A stretch of 64,000 bases of DNA from an uncultured Bacteroidales bacterium (GCA_949286415.1 CASEBV010000006.1:62001-126000), one strand, 5' to 3'; positions 1 to 9,400 are shown, counted from the stretch's first letter. Notes: generated from the letters alone by a model not told the origin. A program made the numbers and translations.

Positions 1-2
1 CC

Positions 3-692
3 CCGGCGGCCGTCATCGTCACCGCAATATATATTATAATAGGTCTCGGAAATGAAATCCCGACTGAAGCAGGGCAGATAGGATGGGTCAGGCTCATTCC
101 ATACCTGCTCGTCATCTTTCTTGCAGTGGCCGGGGTGAATGTGGTCGCAGTGCTGGCTCTCGGCATCTCAGCGAATGCCGTCATCGGGGCCGCGCAGGGA
201 AGCCTTTCGTGGAGCGGCTGGCTCGGGGCCATCGGAGACGGCATCGGGAGCATGGGCGAGCTGATCATTGTGACAATGCTGGCCGGCGGAATGCTTGAAC
301 TCATCCGGCACAACGGAGGACTGGACTTTCTCACAGGGCTGCTGACAAAGAGAATCAGAGGGAAAAGAGGAGCGGAGCTCAGCATCGCCGCCCTCGTCAG
401 CCTCACCAACCTGTGCACGGCGAACAATACAGTGGCCATAATAACTTCCGGACGCATCGCCAGAGAAATTTCCGAAAAATTCGGCCTTGACTCGCGCAAG
501 ACGGCAAGTATCCTTGACACATTCTCTTGTTTCATACAGGGCATCATACCCTATGGGGCACAGATGCTCATGGCCTCAGGCCTGGCCGGCGTGTCAGCCG
601 TCTCGGTCATCGGCCACCTGTATTATCCGTTCATGATGGGAATCTGCGCCCTGCTGGCGATACTGCTGCGGCTGCCGCGGCAATATTCCTGA
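3..692 (+). CDS. Na+/H+ antiporter, NhaC family (5' truncated by window edge)
   Basis: The frame is open from the first bases and ends in TGA at 690-692, giving the last 229 residues; the N-terminal half lies outside the window. The sequence is strongly hydrophobic with several membrane segments. Stretches such as MGELIIVTMLAGGMLELI, SLTNLCTANNTVAIITSG and SCFIQGIIPYGAQ are characteristic of NhaC-type sodium/proton antiporters of the inner membrane, which exchange cytoplasmic Na+ for H+ (family knowledge). An ATG at 126 is internal, because good antiporter sequence continues upstream of it. The gene converges on the LuxR-type gene that ends at 731, with only 38 bp between. Transport specificity (Na+ versus organic substrates, as in malate-lactate antiporters) cannot be told from this fragment. 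Confidence 0.85.
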   Translation, partial: PAAVIVTAIYIIIGLGNEIPTEAGQIGWVRLIPYLLVIFLAVAGVNVVAVLALGISANAVIGAAQGSLSWSGWLGAIGDGIGSMGELIIVTMLAGGMLELIRHNGGLDFLTGLLTKRIRGKRGAELSIAALVSLTNLCTANNTVAIITSGRIAREISEKFGLDSRKTASILDTFSCFIQGIIPYGAQMLMASGLAGVSAVSVIGHLYYPFMMGICALLAILLRLPRQYS

Positions 693-730
693 AGACGGCA
701 GCATTTCCACTCAGCCTGGCGCGAGGACTG

Positions 731-1336
731 TCATTCCACGGAACTGGAGTCTATGAGATTGTTGAGCAGGGCATAGACGGTGAGGCCGGCGACGGTCTTG
801 ATGCCGGTCTTGCGGGTAATGTTTTTCCTGTGGGAAATGACGGTATAGATGGAGATGTTGTAGAGGTCGGCGATTTCTTTGTTGAGCATGCCCTTGGCGA
901 CGCAGATGAGTATTTCCTTTTCGCGGGAGGAGAGCTCGAGGCTGTCAGACTTCGGGGATTCCTCATGAGACGACAGGGCTGAGCGCAGCTTTCTGATTAT
1001 GACGGCAGGCGCATCATATATGTTGATGACTTCATCGTACTGCTTCCACACCTCGTCTTCCATTGCCATGGTCTGAAGGGCCACCACCGCGGCATCGGTA
1101 TATTCCGCAATATGGCTGCGGCCCTCGGCTCTGCCTGCATAGTCGAAGACTATCGGGTCGATTATTATCAGGTCGGCGCCTATGGTCCTGAGCCGCGCCT
1201 CGCTGGTCCTCGAAAGGTCGGACAATATCCCCTCGACCTTGAATTCTCCGAGGTCGCTGAAGACTCCTTCTATTCCTCTGACCATTATCCGTGAGGGTAT
1301 GATCAGCAGGACCTTCTTACTGTTCCCGTTTTTCAT
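731..1336 (-). CDS. LuxR-type response-regulator-like protein with degenerate receiver
   Basis: This is a 201-residue protein. Residues about 134-195 form a clear LuxR/FixJ helix-turn-helix (SSREKEILICVAKGMLNKEI, then IYTVISHRKNI). The first 110 or so residues have the alternating pattern of a receiver domain. However, the acidic pair that should follow the first strand is replaced (KVLLIIPSR), and the Thr and Lys switch positions are not recognisable; only one Asp (LIIIDP) sits near the expected phosphoacceptor. It is therefore probably a pseudo-receiver that does not use ordinary phosphotransfer (inference). The start ATG lies 20 bp inside the end of the upstream hemerythrin gene, so the two are co-transcribed and likely translationally coupled. 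The pair suggests a regulator working with an oxygen-, NO- or iron-responsive hemerythrin. Target genes are unknown. Confidence 0.85.
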   Translation of the reverse strand: MKNGNSKKVLLIIPSRIMVRGIEGVFSDLGEFKVEGILSDLSRTSEARLRTIGADLIIIDPIVFDYAGRAEGRSHIAEYTDAAVVALQTMAMEDEVWKQYDEVINIYDAPAVIIRKLRSALSSHEESPKSDSLELSSREKEILICVAKGMLNKEIADLYNISIYTVISHRKNITRKTGIKTVAGLTVYALLNNLIDSSSVE

Positions 1337-2039
1337 TTTCCTCCAATCTGTTTACCATCGGCACAAGGACATTGTTCTCGATTGCGGTGTGTCTGTCAAG
1401 GTCATCCTCAAGGAAGAAAATATGATAGAGCACGCTGTTTCTCAGGACAGTGTCACATACTGACGGAAGGTATTTCATCACTATGTTCTTCAGGTCGTTG
1501 AGTTTCTCGTCTATGTTGCTGTGGTTCTCCTCGAACTGCTCCATCGAGTAGCCGTCGTGCGTGTCATGGGCAAGAAGAGCCGCGACATACGGGAATACCG
1601 TATTCTCTTCGTATGCAAAATGGTTCTCGACTTCTTTCTTGTATTCGGAAAAGAACCTGAACATGACTTTCTGCTGGTTCCCGTCGCACGGAAGCACCAG
1701 TTCCCCTATGGTCTGCTCCAGCTTCCTGAGCTCGTCGTCAAGATAGAAGGAGTGCGAACTGTGGAGATATTTCACGATGTCGGCAGGATTGCCGGCCTTG
1801 AGGAGCTCATTGGGGGCGATATAGTCATCATAAGTGTATACCCCGCATATCAGCAGGAAGGAACTGACATCTATGCCGTGGCTGCGGCACACTTCCGCCA
1901 CAGTATTTTCTCCGAATCCGAGGTCTATCCCGAGGCGGGAAAGAACTATGAGCAGAGAATAGTTCAGCTCTATGAGGTCCGCCAGCTTCATCGTCGGGGA
2001 CAGCACCATGCGGGATGAATCATTGTCATTTCTTTTCAT
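1317..2039 (-). CDS. Hemerythrin-domain protein with ScdA/DUF542-like N-terminus
   Basis: Counted from ATG 2039 it is 240 residues. The N-terminal 70 or so residues (LADLIELNYSLLIVLSRLGI, then a helical segment ending FLLICGVYTY) resemble the DUF542/ScdA N-terminal domain. The rest is a four-helix hemerythrin domain with candidate di-iron ligands H93 and H96 (HSSH), H140 with E144/E145 (NHFAYEE), H173, H206, and H217 with E221 (RHTAIEN). Proteins of this kind bind O2 or NO at a di-iron centre or help repair damaged Fe-S/di-iron sites (family knowledge). The open frame reaches a TTG at 2078 and an ATG at 2069, but both sit in or directly at the -7 promoter element (2076-2083), so ATG 2039 is the likelier start. 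It lies downstream of feoB, with a putative small RNA between, and is operonic with the LuxR-type gene. Confidence 0.85.
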   Translation of the reverse strand: MKRNDNDSSRMVLSPTMKLADLIELNYSLLIVLSRLGIDLGFGENTVAEVCRSHGIDVSSFLLICGVYTYDDYIAPNELLKAGNPADIVKYLHSSHSFYLDDELRKLEQTIGELVLPCDGNQQKVMFRFFSEYKKEVENHFAYEENTVFPYVAALLAHDTHDGYSMEQFEENHSNIDEKLNDLKNIVMKYLPSVCDTVLRNSVLYHIFFLEDDLDRHTAIENNVLVPMVNRLEENEKREQ

Positions 2040-2075
2040 TGTCCTGATCTTTGCTTCAAAAAGTCTCATGTGGGG

Positions 2076-2083
2076 CAAAGTTA
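2076..2083 (-). promoter_or_regulatory. -7 promoter element of the hemerythrin-regulator operon
   Basis: On the minus strand this reads TAACTTTG, matching the Bacteroidetes -7 consensus TAnnTTTG. No good -33 TTG lies at the standard spacing, where the upstream terminator hairpin sits. Transcription would start close to 2070, leaving about 30 nt before ATG 2039. Confidence 0.5.
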
Positions 2084-2091
2084 ATGATTAT

Positions 2092-2235
2092 AAAACAAAA
2101 AGGACACGCCCCAAGACTTTATGGTCGCGTCCTTTTTCAATTTCTCCAGAGTGACAGCTCTCACCGGCCCCGGAGCACAACAATTAAAAGGATCTGAACT
2201 TTTTAACTATATGGCCTAAAATCTCAATCTTCAGT
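2092..2235 (-). ncRNA. Candidate independent small RNA, about 140 nt
   Basis: No reading frame of note lies between the feoB stop and the hemerythrin start, yet the gap has its own complete promoter (-33 TTG, 20 nt, TATCTTTG at 2238-2268) and a strong terminator hairpin (2097-2137) on the same strand. The predicted transcript runs from about 2235 to about 2092. It can form a 5' helix (CTGAA with TTCAG, 2230-2234 and 2194-2198), then a middle stem-loop containing CTCC/GGAG and GTGA/TCAC pairs (about 2143-2180), then the terminator. It does not show the hallmarks of SRP RNA, tmRNA or the common riboswitches. It could instead be a long leader of the hemerythrin operon that ends in an attenuator; the terminator argues for a discrete RNA or attenuation. 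Confidence 0.45.
2097..2137 (-). terminator. Rho-independent terminator upstream of the hemerythrin operon
   Basis: AAAAAGGAC (2097-2105) pairs with GTCCTTTTT (2129-2137), extended inward by CG and CC pairs with two mismatches. On the minus strand the hairpin is followed by TTTTTGTTTTAT. It would end transcripts coming from feoB or from the candidate small RNA. Confidence 0.75.
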
Positions 2236-2237
2236 TG

Positions 2238-2268
2238 CAAAGATACGGCCGTGCTCCGTGCGGGACAA
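2238..2268 (-). promoter_or_regulatory. Complete Bacteroidetes-type promoter of the candidate small RNA
   Basis: The minus strand reads TTG (2268-2266), 20 nt, then TATCTTTG (2245-2238), an excellent match to the -33/-7 consensus. The only things downstream are the structured gap and, 170 bp further, the hemerythrin start. Confidence 0.65.
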
Positions 2269-2322
2269 TCGCAAGAAATGGGGAAATTGCGCTGCTGCAC
2301 ATCACCAATGATGGTGATGGGG

Positions 2323-4764
2323 TCAGAACAGCAGGGCGATCCTGTAGACAATGAATGCCATCACCCATGCCAGGACTATGGTATATACGGCGGAGCCTAT
2401 GGCCCACTTCCAGCCTCCGGCCTCCTGCTTTATGGCAACGAATGTGGCGATGCAAGGGAAGTACAGGAGCACGAATACCATGAATGCGAGGGCTGAGGCC
2501 GGCGTCATGAAGCGCTGAAGGGCCCTCTGCAGCATGGTGTCGCCTGTTTCCTCCTGCTCCGGAGGTGCGACGGCAACAGCTCCCGAAGCCTCGTATTCAG
2601 CCTCATCCGCACTGTACATTACGCCCAGCGAGCTCACCACGAGTTCCTTGGCCCCTATGCCGGAAAGGATGCCCACGCCCATCCTCCAGTCGAATCCCAG
2701 AGGCTCGAGCACAGGCTCTATTGCCTTGCCGATATATCCTATGTATGAGTTCTCCTGCTGCTCGGCCACTGTATCATATGCCCTGTGGTTCGGGAAGTAG
2801 CCGAGAAACCAGATGATGACGGAGCATATCAGTATGATTCCTGCCATCTTGTGGAGATACTGCTTGCCTTTTTCCCATGTGTGGCGGAAGACGGACTTGG
2901 CCGTAGGCACACGGTACGGAGGCAGTTCCATGACGAAAGGAAGGTCGTCATCCTTGATGAAGCGGCTCATCACCCTGGCTGAGAGTACGGCCAGAATTAT
3001 TCCCAGGGCATAGATGCCCAGCATCACGAGCCCGCCGTAATGAGGGAAGAACGCCCCTACGAGCAGGATATATATCGGCAGCCTGCCAGCACATGACATC
3101 AGGGGGATGACCAGTATGGTTATGAGCCGGCTCTTGCGGCTCTCGATTGTCCTTGTGGCCATGATGGCAGGCACATTGCAGCCGAAGCCCATAATCATCG
3201 GGATGAACGACTTGCCGTGAAGGCCCATCTTGTGCATCAGCTTGTCCATGATGAACGCCGCCCTTGCCATGTAGCCGGAGTCCTCAAGGAGGGAAATGAA
3301 GAGATACAGGAGGAGGATGTTCGGAAGGAAGACAAGCACGCTGCCCACTCCCCCGATTATCCCGTCCACAATCAGGTCCTTGAACGCCCCGTCCTTCATG
3401 TAGGCAGAGACAAAGTCCCCGAATTTCTCCACCAGCCACTCTATCCACTGCATCGGATAATCCCCGATGACGAACGTGCACTCGAACACGAGATACAGCA
3501 TCAGGAAAAATATCGGGAACGCCAGCCATTTGTTGGTGACCACCGCATCTATCTTGTCAGTGACCGTATTCCTGCGCCTCTGGCCCTTGAAAGGCCGGTA
3601 TGTCTCGGCAAGTGCGCCCTGGATGAACGCATATTTCGCATCCACGATTGCGGATTCCGTGGAGACATGCATCAGTTCGTCTATCCTCTTCTGCTCCTCG
3701 AATCTTGCAGCGATGATTTCATCCCTGTCAGGAAGCGTCTCAATGACTTTCTCGATGTCCTTGTCATTCTCAAGATACTTGATGGCAAGGTAGCGGGTGG
3801 AATATTTGAATCTTATCTCCTCGTTTTTCTGAATCAGAAGCTTGATGCGGTCTATGCTCTTCTCGATCTCGGTGCCGTGGTTGATGTGTATGTGGCGGCT
3901 GAGCTGCGGTGTATTTCTCTCATATATCTGGATGACGGTGTCGAAGAGCTGCGGAATGCCTTCCCCGCTGCGGCTGACCGTAGGGACAATCGGAAGTCCG
4001 AGAAGATGGCCGAGGGTCTTTATGTCAAGCTCGTCCTTCTTCGCCCGAAGCTCGTCATACATGTTCAGGGCCATGACGACCCGCAGGTTCATGTCAATCA
4101 GCTGGGTCGTAAGGTAGAGGTTGCGCTCGAGGTTGGATGCATCCACCACATTCACCACGACGTCTGGAAGGTCTTCTATGAGGTTGCGGCGGACATAGAG
4201 TTCCTCCGGGCTGTAGGCCGAGAGGGAATATGTCCCGGGAAGGTCGACAAGGGTGAATTTGTAGCCACCGTACTCGAAGTTGCCCTCCTTCGCGTCGACG
4301 GTCACTCCGCTGTAGTTGCCCACATGCTCATGGCTGCCGGAAGCGATGTTGAAGAGGGATGTCTTGCCGCAGTTGGGATTGCCGACAAGGGCAACCCGGA
4401 TCATCTTGCGCCGTTCGGCCGCCAGATGCCTCATTTCCTTCTCTATGTCCGCGTTTTCCTGTCCCGGCTGCATGTCATCGCATTCGGATGCCTCAATCGG
4501 CGGAAGGGGCTCCTGTGCCGCCATCACTTCCTTGGCCTCGGTCTCGCTTATCACCTCTATTTTCTCCGCCTCCTCCCTCCTCAGGGAAATCTTATACCCT
4601 ATGATTTCATACTCTATCGGGTCCTTGAGCGGGGCATTCAATATGACATTCACGAGCTTGCCTCTCACAAAGCCCATCTCAATTATCCTCTTGCGGAAAC
4701 TCCCGTGGCCGTTTACCTTCACTATGACGGCCCTCTCCCCTGTCTTTAATTCTGATAATTTCAT
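2323..4764 (-). CDS. feoB: Ferrous iron transporter, FeoA-FeoB fusion
   Basis: This is an 813-residue protein. Residues 1-72 are a FeoA-type SH3-like domain (RIIEMGFVRG is its signature), joined by a roughly 45-residue acidic linker to the FeoB G domain. That domain has the P-loop GNPNCGKT (128-135), a YSGVTVD segment (G2), DLPG (174-177) and NMYD (234-237). The remainder holds the helical insertion domain and the two Gate-type membrane regions (GFGCNVPAIMATRTIE, then SCAGRLPIY) of the Fe(II) channel. It imports Fe2+ across the inner membrane under low oxygen. The FeoA-FeoB fusion is common in Bacteroidetes. Only a weak promoter candidate (TATCTTCG at 4817-4824) was seen upstream. A small hairpin (2300-2319) follows the stop. 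The hemerythrin and candidate small RNA downstream make this an iron/redox neighbourhood. Confidence 0.97.
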   Translation of the reverse strand: MKLSELKTGERAVIVKVNGHGSFRKRIIEMGFVRGKLVNVILNAPLKDPIEYEIIGYKISLRREEAEKIEVISETEAKEVMAAQEPLPPIEASECDDMQPGQENADIEKEMRHLAAERRKMIRVALVGNPNCGKTSLFNIASGSHEHVGNYSGVTVDAKEGNFEYGGYKFTLVDLPGTYSLSAYSPEELYVRRNLIEDLPDVVVNVVDASNLERNLYLTTQLIDMNLRVVMALNMYDELRAKKDELDIKTLGHLLGLPIVPTVSRSGEGIPQLFDTVIQIYERNTPQLSRHIHINHGTEIEKSIDRIKLLIQKNEEIRFKYSTRYLAIKYLENDKDIEKVIETLPDRDEIIAARFEEQKRIDELMHVSTESAIVDAKYAFIQGALAETYRPFKGQRRRNTVTDKIDAVVTNKWLAFPIFFLMLYLVFECTFVIGDYPMQWIEWLVEKFGDFVSAYMKDGAFKDLIVDGIIGGVGSVLVFLPNILLLYLFISLLEDSGYMARAAFIMDKLMHKMGLHGKSFIPMIMGFGCNVPAIMATRTIESRKSRLITILVIPLMSCAGRLPIYILLVGAFFPHYGGLVMLGIYALGIILAVLSARVMSRFIKDDDLPFVMELPPYRVPTAKSVFRHTWEKGKQYLHKMAGIILICSVIIWFLGYFPNHRAYDTVAEQQENSYIGYIGKAIEPVLEPLGFDWRMGVGILSGIGAKELVVSSLGVMYSADEAEYEASGAVAVAPPEQEETGDTMLQRALQRFMTPASALAFMVFVLLYFPCIATFVAIKQEAGGWKWAIGSAVYTIVLAWVMAFIVYRIALLF

Positions 4765-4927
4765 CTGTCCTGTCTGAAATCTGTTGCGTCCAAATCATTT
4801 GCGCTGAAAATCCGGCCGAAGATACAAAAAATTGCGTCTCCGGGGAGCCGGAGCCGCTATAAAATAATGAAATGATGCCCATAAATAATTAGTTTCACGG
4901 CATCTGCTCCCAACAAATGGGGAGAGG

Positions 4928-4996
4928 CGGCCAACTTGGTGAACAAAAACCGGCCAACTTGGTGAACGAAATTCGGCCAACTTGGTGAACGAAATT
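4928..4996. repeat. 23-bp direct repeat, three copies
   Basis: The 17-bp core CGGCCAACTTGGTGAAC occurs at 4928, 4951 and 4974, exactly 23 bp apart, with 6-bp linkers AAAAAC, GAAATT and GAAATT. No transposase lies nearby. Closely spaced terminal repeats of this kind are typical of IS21-family ends, so it may be the residue of an excised or decayed element; this is an inference from layout only. Confidence 0.7.
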
Positions 4997-5119
4997 CATT
5001 ATTTCTTTGGGAATCAAGGATTTTATAGATATCTCATGAGCCTGACCGGCACAGGACAATATGCATACCGCCGTCCGGACGGAGTATATGTCGTCCCTAT
5101 ATCATGCCTGAAAGATTGA
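4994..5119 (+). pseudogene. 3' remnant of a coding sequence (possibly a Bacteroidetes AAA-ATPase)
   Basis: A frame running out of the last 23-bp repeat reads FFGNQGFYRYLM, then TGTGQYAYRRPDGVYVVPIS and CLKD, and stops at 5117-5119. The RRPDGVYVVPxxxLKD ending looks like the C-terminus of a real protein and recalls the tail of large Bacteroidetes AAA-type ATP-binding proteins, but that assignment is from memory and uncertain. Nothing upstream of the repeats continues it (the frame stops at 4940). A chance frame remains possible, because part of it lies in a palindrome. Confidence 0.35.
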
Positions 5120-5126
5120 ACCGGTT

Positions 5127-6413
5127 CTACAGCCTGTTCTTGTAGACCTGCGCCATCAGCTTGTGCCAGCTGTTCTTCAGGGTGATGCAGGCGGAAAGGT
5201 TGGTGTAGATGGAGGATGCCTCGACGAAATAGTCTATGAGAGAGATTTCGCCTCCTTCCACGGCCTTGCCAAGCAGGTCGAGGGTTTCTCTCATCAGGGG
5301 CTCGTCATAGGCGTCGATGGCGGCTTTGGTCTGGTCCATTTCGTTGAGGAGGGAGCGGATTTCGGACTCGGACTGAAGACGGACCGAAGTCAGGGCACTT
5401 CCGGCAGAAACTGAGCGGGCCTTTGCCATCGCGACCTTACGGTGATTGGAATACAGTGGGATGGAGCCTCCGACGAGAAAGCCGTGCTCCGCCTCGCGGA
5501 TGGCGGTATTGCGCCTGTAACCAATCTCGAATTTCGGAATCCAGCCCTGCCTGTTGACCGAGACTTCTTTCCGGGCGGCGGCAGCGGCGCTTTCCGCAGC
5601 GGCGACAGATGCATCTGCGGAAAGATATTCTTCCACGGCAGCCTCCTTGTCAAGCACTTCCTCGACAAGAGGATAGAAATCGGCGTCAAAGATTGTCTTC
5701 CGCCCTCCGTTCATGGCATTGAGGGCACGGCAGGCTGCATCAAGAGAGGCATTGTTCCGGGCCACGGCCGTGGCGACACTCATCAGTTCCATCTTTATCT
5801 TGTTCACCTCCAGGGCAGAGGCATCTCCGGACTCAAGTCTTCTGGTATAGAGGGAAAGAAGCTCGTCCGCTATGCCGGCCTGCATTTCAAGCAGTTCTCC
5901 GATCTGCCTGTACATGATGATGTCAAGGCAGATATTCTTGGCGTCCAGCAGAATCCGCCTCCTTTCATTCTCAAGACCGCTTCCGAGCGCAGAGCGTGAC
6001 AGCTCGTTCATCTGATGCCGGGCAGCGTACAGGGTCGGGAAGTCAAAGCCCTGCGACACAACGAGCTCCGAGCCGGACTGACCGGAGACACCGCTGCTGT
6101 AGAATGAGCTGTATTCTATGGCAGGGTCCTCAAGGATGTTCTCGCTTTTCATCTGAAGGGACCGGGCCTCAACATCTTTGGCGATGGCCTCCAGCTCGGG
6201 ATTGTTCCTTGCCACAGACTCCAGCACTTCTTCAATATTCTGGGTATGGAGAGTATCCTGCACCTGCCCGGTCTGAAGATCCTGCGGTACGGGCTGATGC
6301 TCCTGCGCCTGAAGCGGCTGGAAGATTGCAGTCAGCAACATTAAGATTGTTGCCGATACCATTACAATTGTCGTCGGCAACATTGCCGGTACGGCATATA
6401 TAACAGGTTTCAT
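5127..6413 (-). CDS. TolC-family outer-membrane channel of a heavy-metal-type RND system
   Basis: This is a 428-residue protein. It starts with a long hydrophobic signal segment and then the two repeated helical/beta halves of outer-membrane efflux proteins (N-terminal LESVARNNPELEAIAKDVEA is the usual opening). The frame extends upstream to 6482, but ATG 6413 gives the signal sequence and lies 20 bp after the pump gene stop, so it is preferred. It should form the trimeric exit duct that works with the adaptor (9575-10747) and pump (6434-9544), as CusC/CzcC do. It is the last gene of the three-gene minus-strand operon. Confidence 0.9.
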   Translation of the reverse strand: MKPVIYAVPAMLPTTIVMVSATILMLLTAIFQPLQAQEHQPVPQDLQTGQVQDTLHTQNIEEVLESVARNNPELEAIAKDVEARSLQMKSENILEDPAIEYSSFYSSGVSGQSGSELVVSQGFDFPTLYAARHQMNELSRSALGSGLENERRRILLDAKNICLDIIMYRQIGELLEMQAGIADELLSLYTRRLESGDASALEVNKIKMELMSVATAVARNNASLDAACRALNAMNGGRKTIFDADFYPLVEEVLDKEAAVEEYLSADASVAAAESAAAAARKEVSVNRQGWIPKFEIGYRRNTAIREAEHGFLVGGSIPLYSNHRKVAMAKARSVSAGSALTSVRLQSESEIRSLLNEMDQTKAAIDAYDEPLMRETLDLLGKAVEGGEISLIDYFVEASSIYTNLSACITLKNSWHKLMAQVYKNRL

Positions 6414-6433
6414 ATTGATTGATTCGTCTTTAT

Positions 6434-9400
6434 TCAGTTTATCTGTTTCGGCGTTTCCTTTTCTTCCTTTCTGTGGAGCCACCAGTACATCACCGGCACG
6501 ATGAAGCCGTTGAGGAAGGTGGAAGTAAGCAGCCCCCCGAGGATGACCTTTGCCATCGGGCTCTGGATTTCATTGCCCGGAAGGTCTCCCTTGATGGCGA
6601 GAGGAATCAGGGCAAGGGCCGAGGACAGGGCTGTCATCAGTATCGGATTGAGCCTGTCCAGAGAGCCGGTGATGATGCTGTCATAAAGGGAACGGCCCTG
6701 CTCGCGAAGCAGATTGTAATGGCTGATGAGGAGCATCCCGTTTCTGGTGGCGATGCCGAACAGGGATATGAATCCTATGATGGCGGGGATGCTGAGCTCA
6801 CCTGTGGTCATCAGCAGGGCAAACACGCCTCCGATGAGGGCAAGAGGCAGGTTCAGCAGCACGACTCCGCTCTGCGCGGCACTCTTGAACTGCATGTAGA
6901 GCAGGAGGAAGATGACGACAATGCTCATCAGGGATGTCAGCAGCAGCACACGGCTCGCGGCTTTCTCGCTCTCGAACTGGCCTCCGTATTCTATGTGATA
7001 GCCTTCCGGCAGCGCAATCTCATCTTCCACAATCTCCCGTATGTCATCGACGACGCTTCCGAGGTCCCGTCCGGCGGCATTGGCGGAAATCACCACCTTG
7101 CGCTTGACATTCTCGCGGTTGATGGCATTCGGTCCGCTTGAGGAAACCACATCCGCCACATAGGACAGCGGAAGCTTGTTGCCCTGGGCATCGTCTATCA
7201 TCAGATTGCGTATGCGTTCGGCCGAGCCTCTGTCAGATTCAGAGGCACGGACCACGAGATTGAAGGATTTGCCCTGCTCATAGACCTGGGACACGGTCTC
7301 GCCGGCCATATTCACCGTCACGAACTCACTGAAGGCGGGCATGGATATGCCGTATTTGGCAAGCATCTCCCGCTTAGGGACAATCTTGATTTCCGGCCTC
7401 TCTATCTGCTGCTCGACATTCAGGTCGGCGATGCCTTCCACCCCGCTGATCCTGTCCTTTATCTGATTGCCTATGGCGAACATCCTGTTGAGGTCGTCAC
7501 CGAAAAGCTTGATGGCTATGCTGGCCTGGGTTCCGCTGAGCATCGCGTCAATCCTGTGGCTTATAGGCTGCCCGATTTCTATGTTTGCCCCTGTGATTGT
7601 GGACAGCTTCTCTCTCACTTCTGCGAGAAGTTCCGCATGAGAACGGTCCCTGAGCTCAAACGGAGCCTCGATTTCCGACACATTCACCCCGAGGGCATGC
7701 TCGTCCAGCTCCGCACGGCCGGTCTTCCGCGCCACAGTCTGTATCTCAGGTATTGACAGCAGAAGTTCCTCCGCCTGCCGGCCTATCTTGTCAGACTCTT
7801 CAAGTGAAATTCCCGGCAGGGAACTTACATTTATCGTGAATGAGCCTTCATTGAAAGGAGGCAGGAAGCTGTGGCCGAGGGTAAAGAACAGGCCGAGGGC
7901 CACACAGAACAGAGCCACCGTGGCCCCGACGACGCTTTTCTTGTGCCTCATCACCCATTTCAGGGCGATTCTGTAATATTTCTTGAGCCATACGGCAAGG
8001 AATGCCTCTTTCGGCACGCCGTCTCCCTTGACCTTGTAGTCAAGCATATAGCTGCAGAGCACCGGTGTAAGCGTCAGTGCCACAAGGGTAGATGCGAAGA
8101 GGGCAGTGATGAAGGCCACCCCGAGAGGTGCGAGCATGCGCCCTTCCATGCCTGAAAGGAAAAACAGCGGCACGAAGCTCACCACTATTATGAGGGTGGA
8201 ATTCAGAATCGGCATCCTGACCTCCTTCGAGGCATCGAACACGACATCAAGCACAGGACGCCGCTCTGCCGCCGGAAGAGCCTTGTTGGCCCTTATATGC
8301 TTCCACACATTCTCGACATCCACTATGGCGTCGTCCACCAGCGAACCTATCGCAATGGCAAGGCCGCCGAGACTCATCGTATTGATGGTCATGCCCATCC
8401 AGTTGAGAGTAAGAATGGAAATCAGTATTGACAGCGGCAGCGTCACCAGTGATATTATGGTGGTCCTGACATTCGCCAGGAAGAGAATCAGGACTATGAC
8501 CACGAAAATCGCACCTTCATACAGGGAAGACTTGACATTGCTTATGGAGCTTTCAATGAACCTTGCCTGACGGAATGTGTCGGTGGACAGCTTCACATCC
8601 GGAGGAAGATTTTTCTGCACATCCTCCAGCGCTGCCTCAAGCCGCTCTGTCAGCTCGAGAGTCCCTGTCTCCGGCTGCTTGGTCACAGTCACGAGCACTG
8701 CCGGCTTTCCTTTCTCCGAAGCGAGTCCGAGCTTCGGCTGCTGCGCCCCGATGCGCACATCCGCCACATCCTCAAGGGTCACCGGAGCTCCTCCGACGAC
8801 CTTTATCACCGACCTGGCCATCTCGGCGACATCTTCCGTGGACACGATTCCGCGCACGATGTATTCGTTGCCATATTCATAGATGACACCTCCGTTGGTG
8901 TTCCGGTTCATGCCTCTGGTCACAGCCATCACCTCCCCGAGAGTGACTCCGTAATGCTTCATTTTCTCAGGGTGTATCAGCACCTGATATTCCTTTATGT
9001 CTCCTCCGAGGACTGCCACCTGGGCGACGCCTCCAGTAGAAAGAAGCCTCGGCCTTATGGTCCAGTCGGCTATTGTCCGCAGGTCAAGCATCGAAGTGGA
9101 GTCAGCCGTCATGCCGACTATGAGCAGCTCCCCGAGTATCGACGACTGTGGCCCGAGGGTCGGATTGCCGACATTGTCCGGGAGTTCCTCGGCCGCCATC
9201 GCTATTTTCTCCGACACTATCTGACGGGCCAGATAAATGTCCGTGTCCCAGTCGAATTCGACCCATACCACGGAAAATCCCGCAGTGGATGAAGAACGCA
9301 CGCGGCGCACTCCCGTAGCCCCGTTCACTGCCGTCTCTATCGGGAAGGTAACGAGCTGCTCTACTTCCTCGGCTGCCATTCCTCCGGCTTCTGTCATCAC

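Larger units (their letters stand above)
4765..5126. other. Intergenic stretch between feoB and the efflux operon
   Basis: This 362-bp gap has no intact gene. It contains the feoB leader (4765 to about 4825), an AT-rich segment with nothing recognisable (4840-4920), a 23-bp triple repeat (4928-4996), and a short remnant of a coding sequence (4994-5119) that includes the perfect palindrome CCGTCCGGACGG (5071-5082). Confidence 0.7.

Noticed and set aside
3217..4749. 510-residue open frame opposite feoB on the plus strand
   Set aside because: It mirrors the well-supported FeoA-FeoB fusion; it has no recognisable domain and follows from codon bias of the real gene.
4928..4996. CRISPR array
   Set aside because: Only three short repeats with 6-bp linkers, far too short for spacers, and no cas genes.
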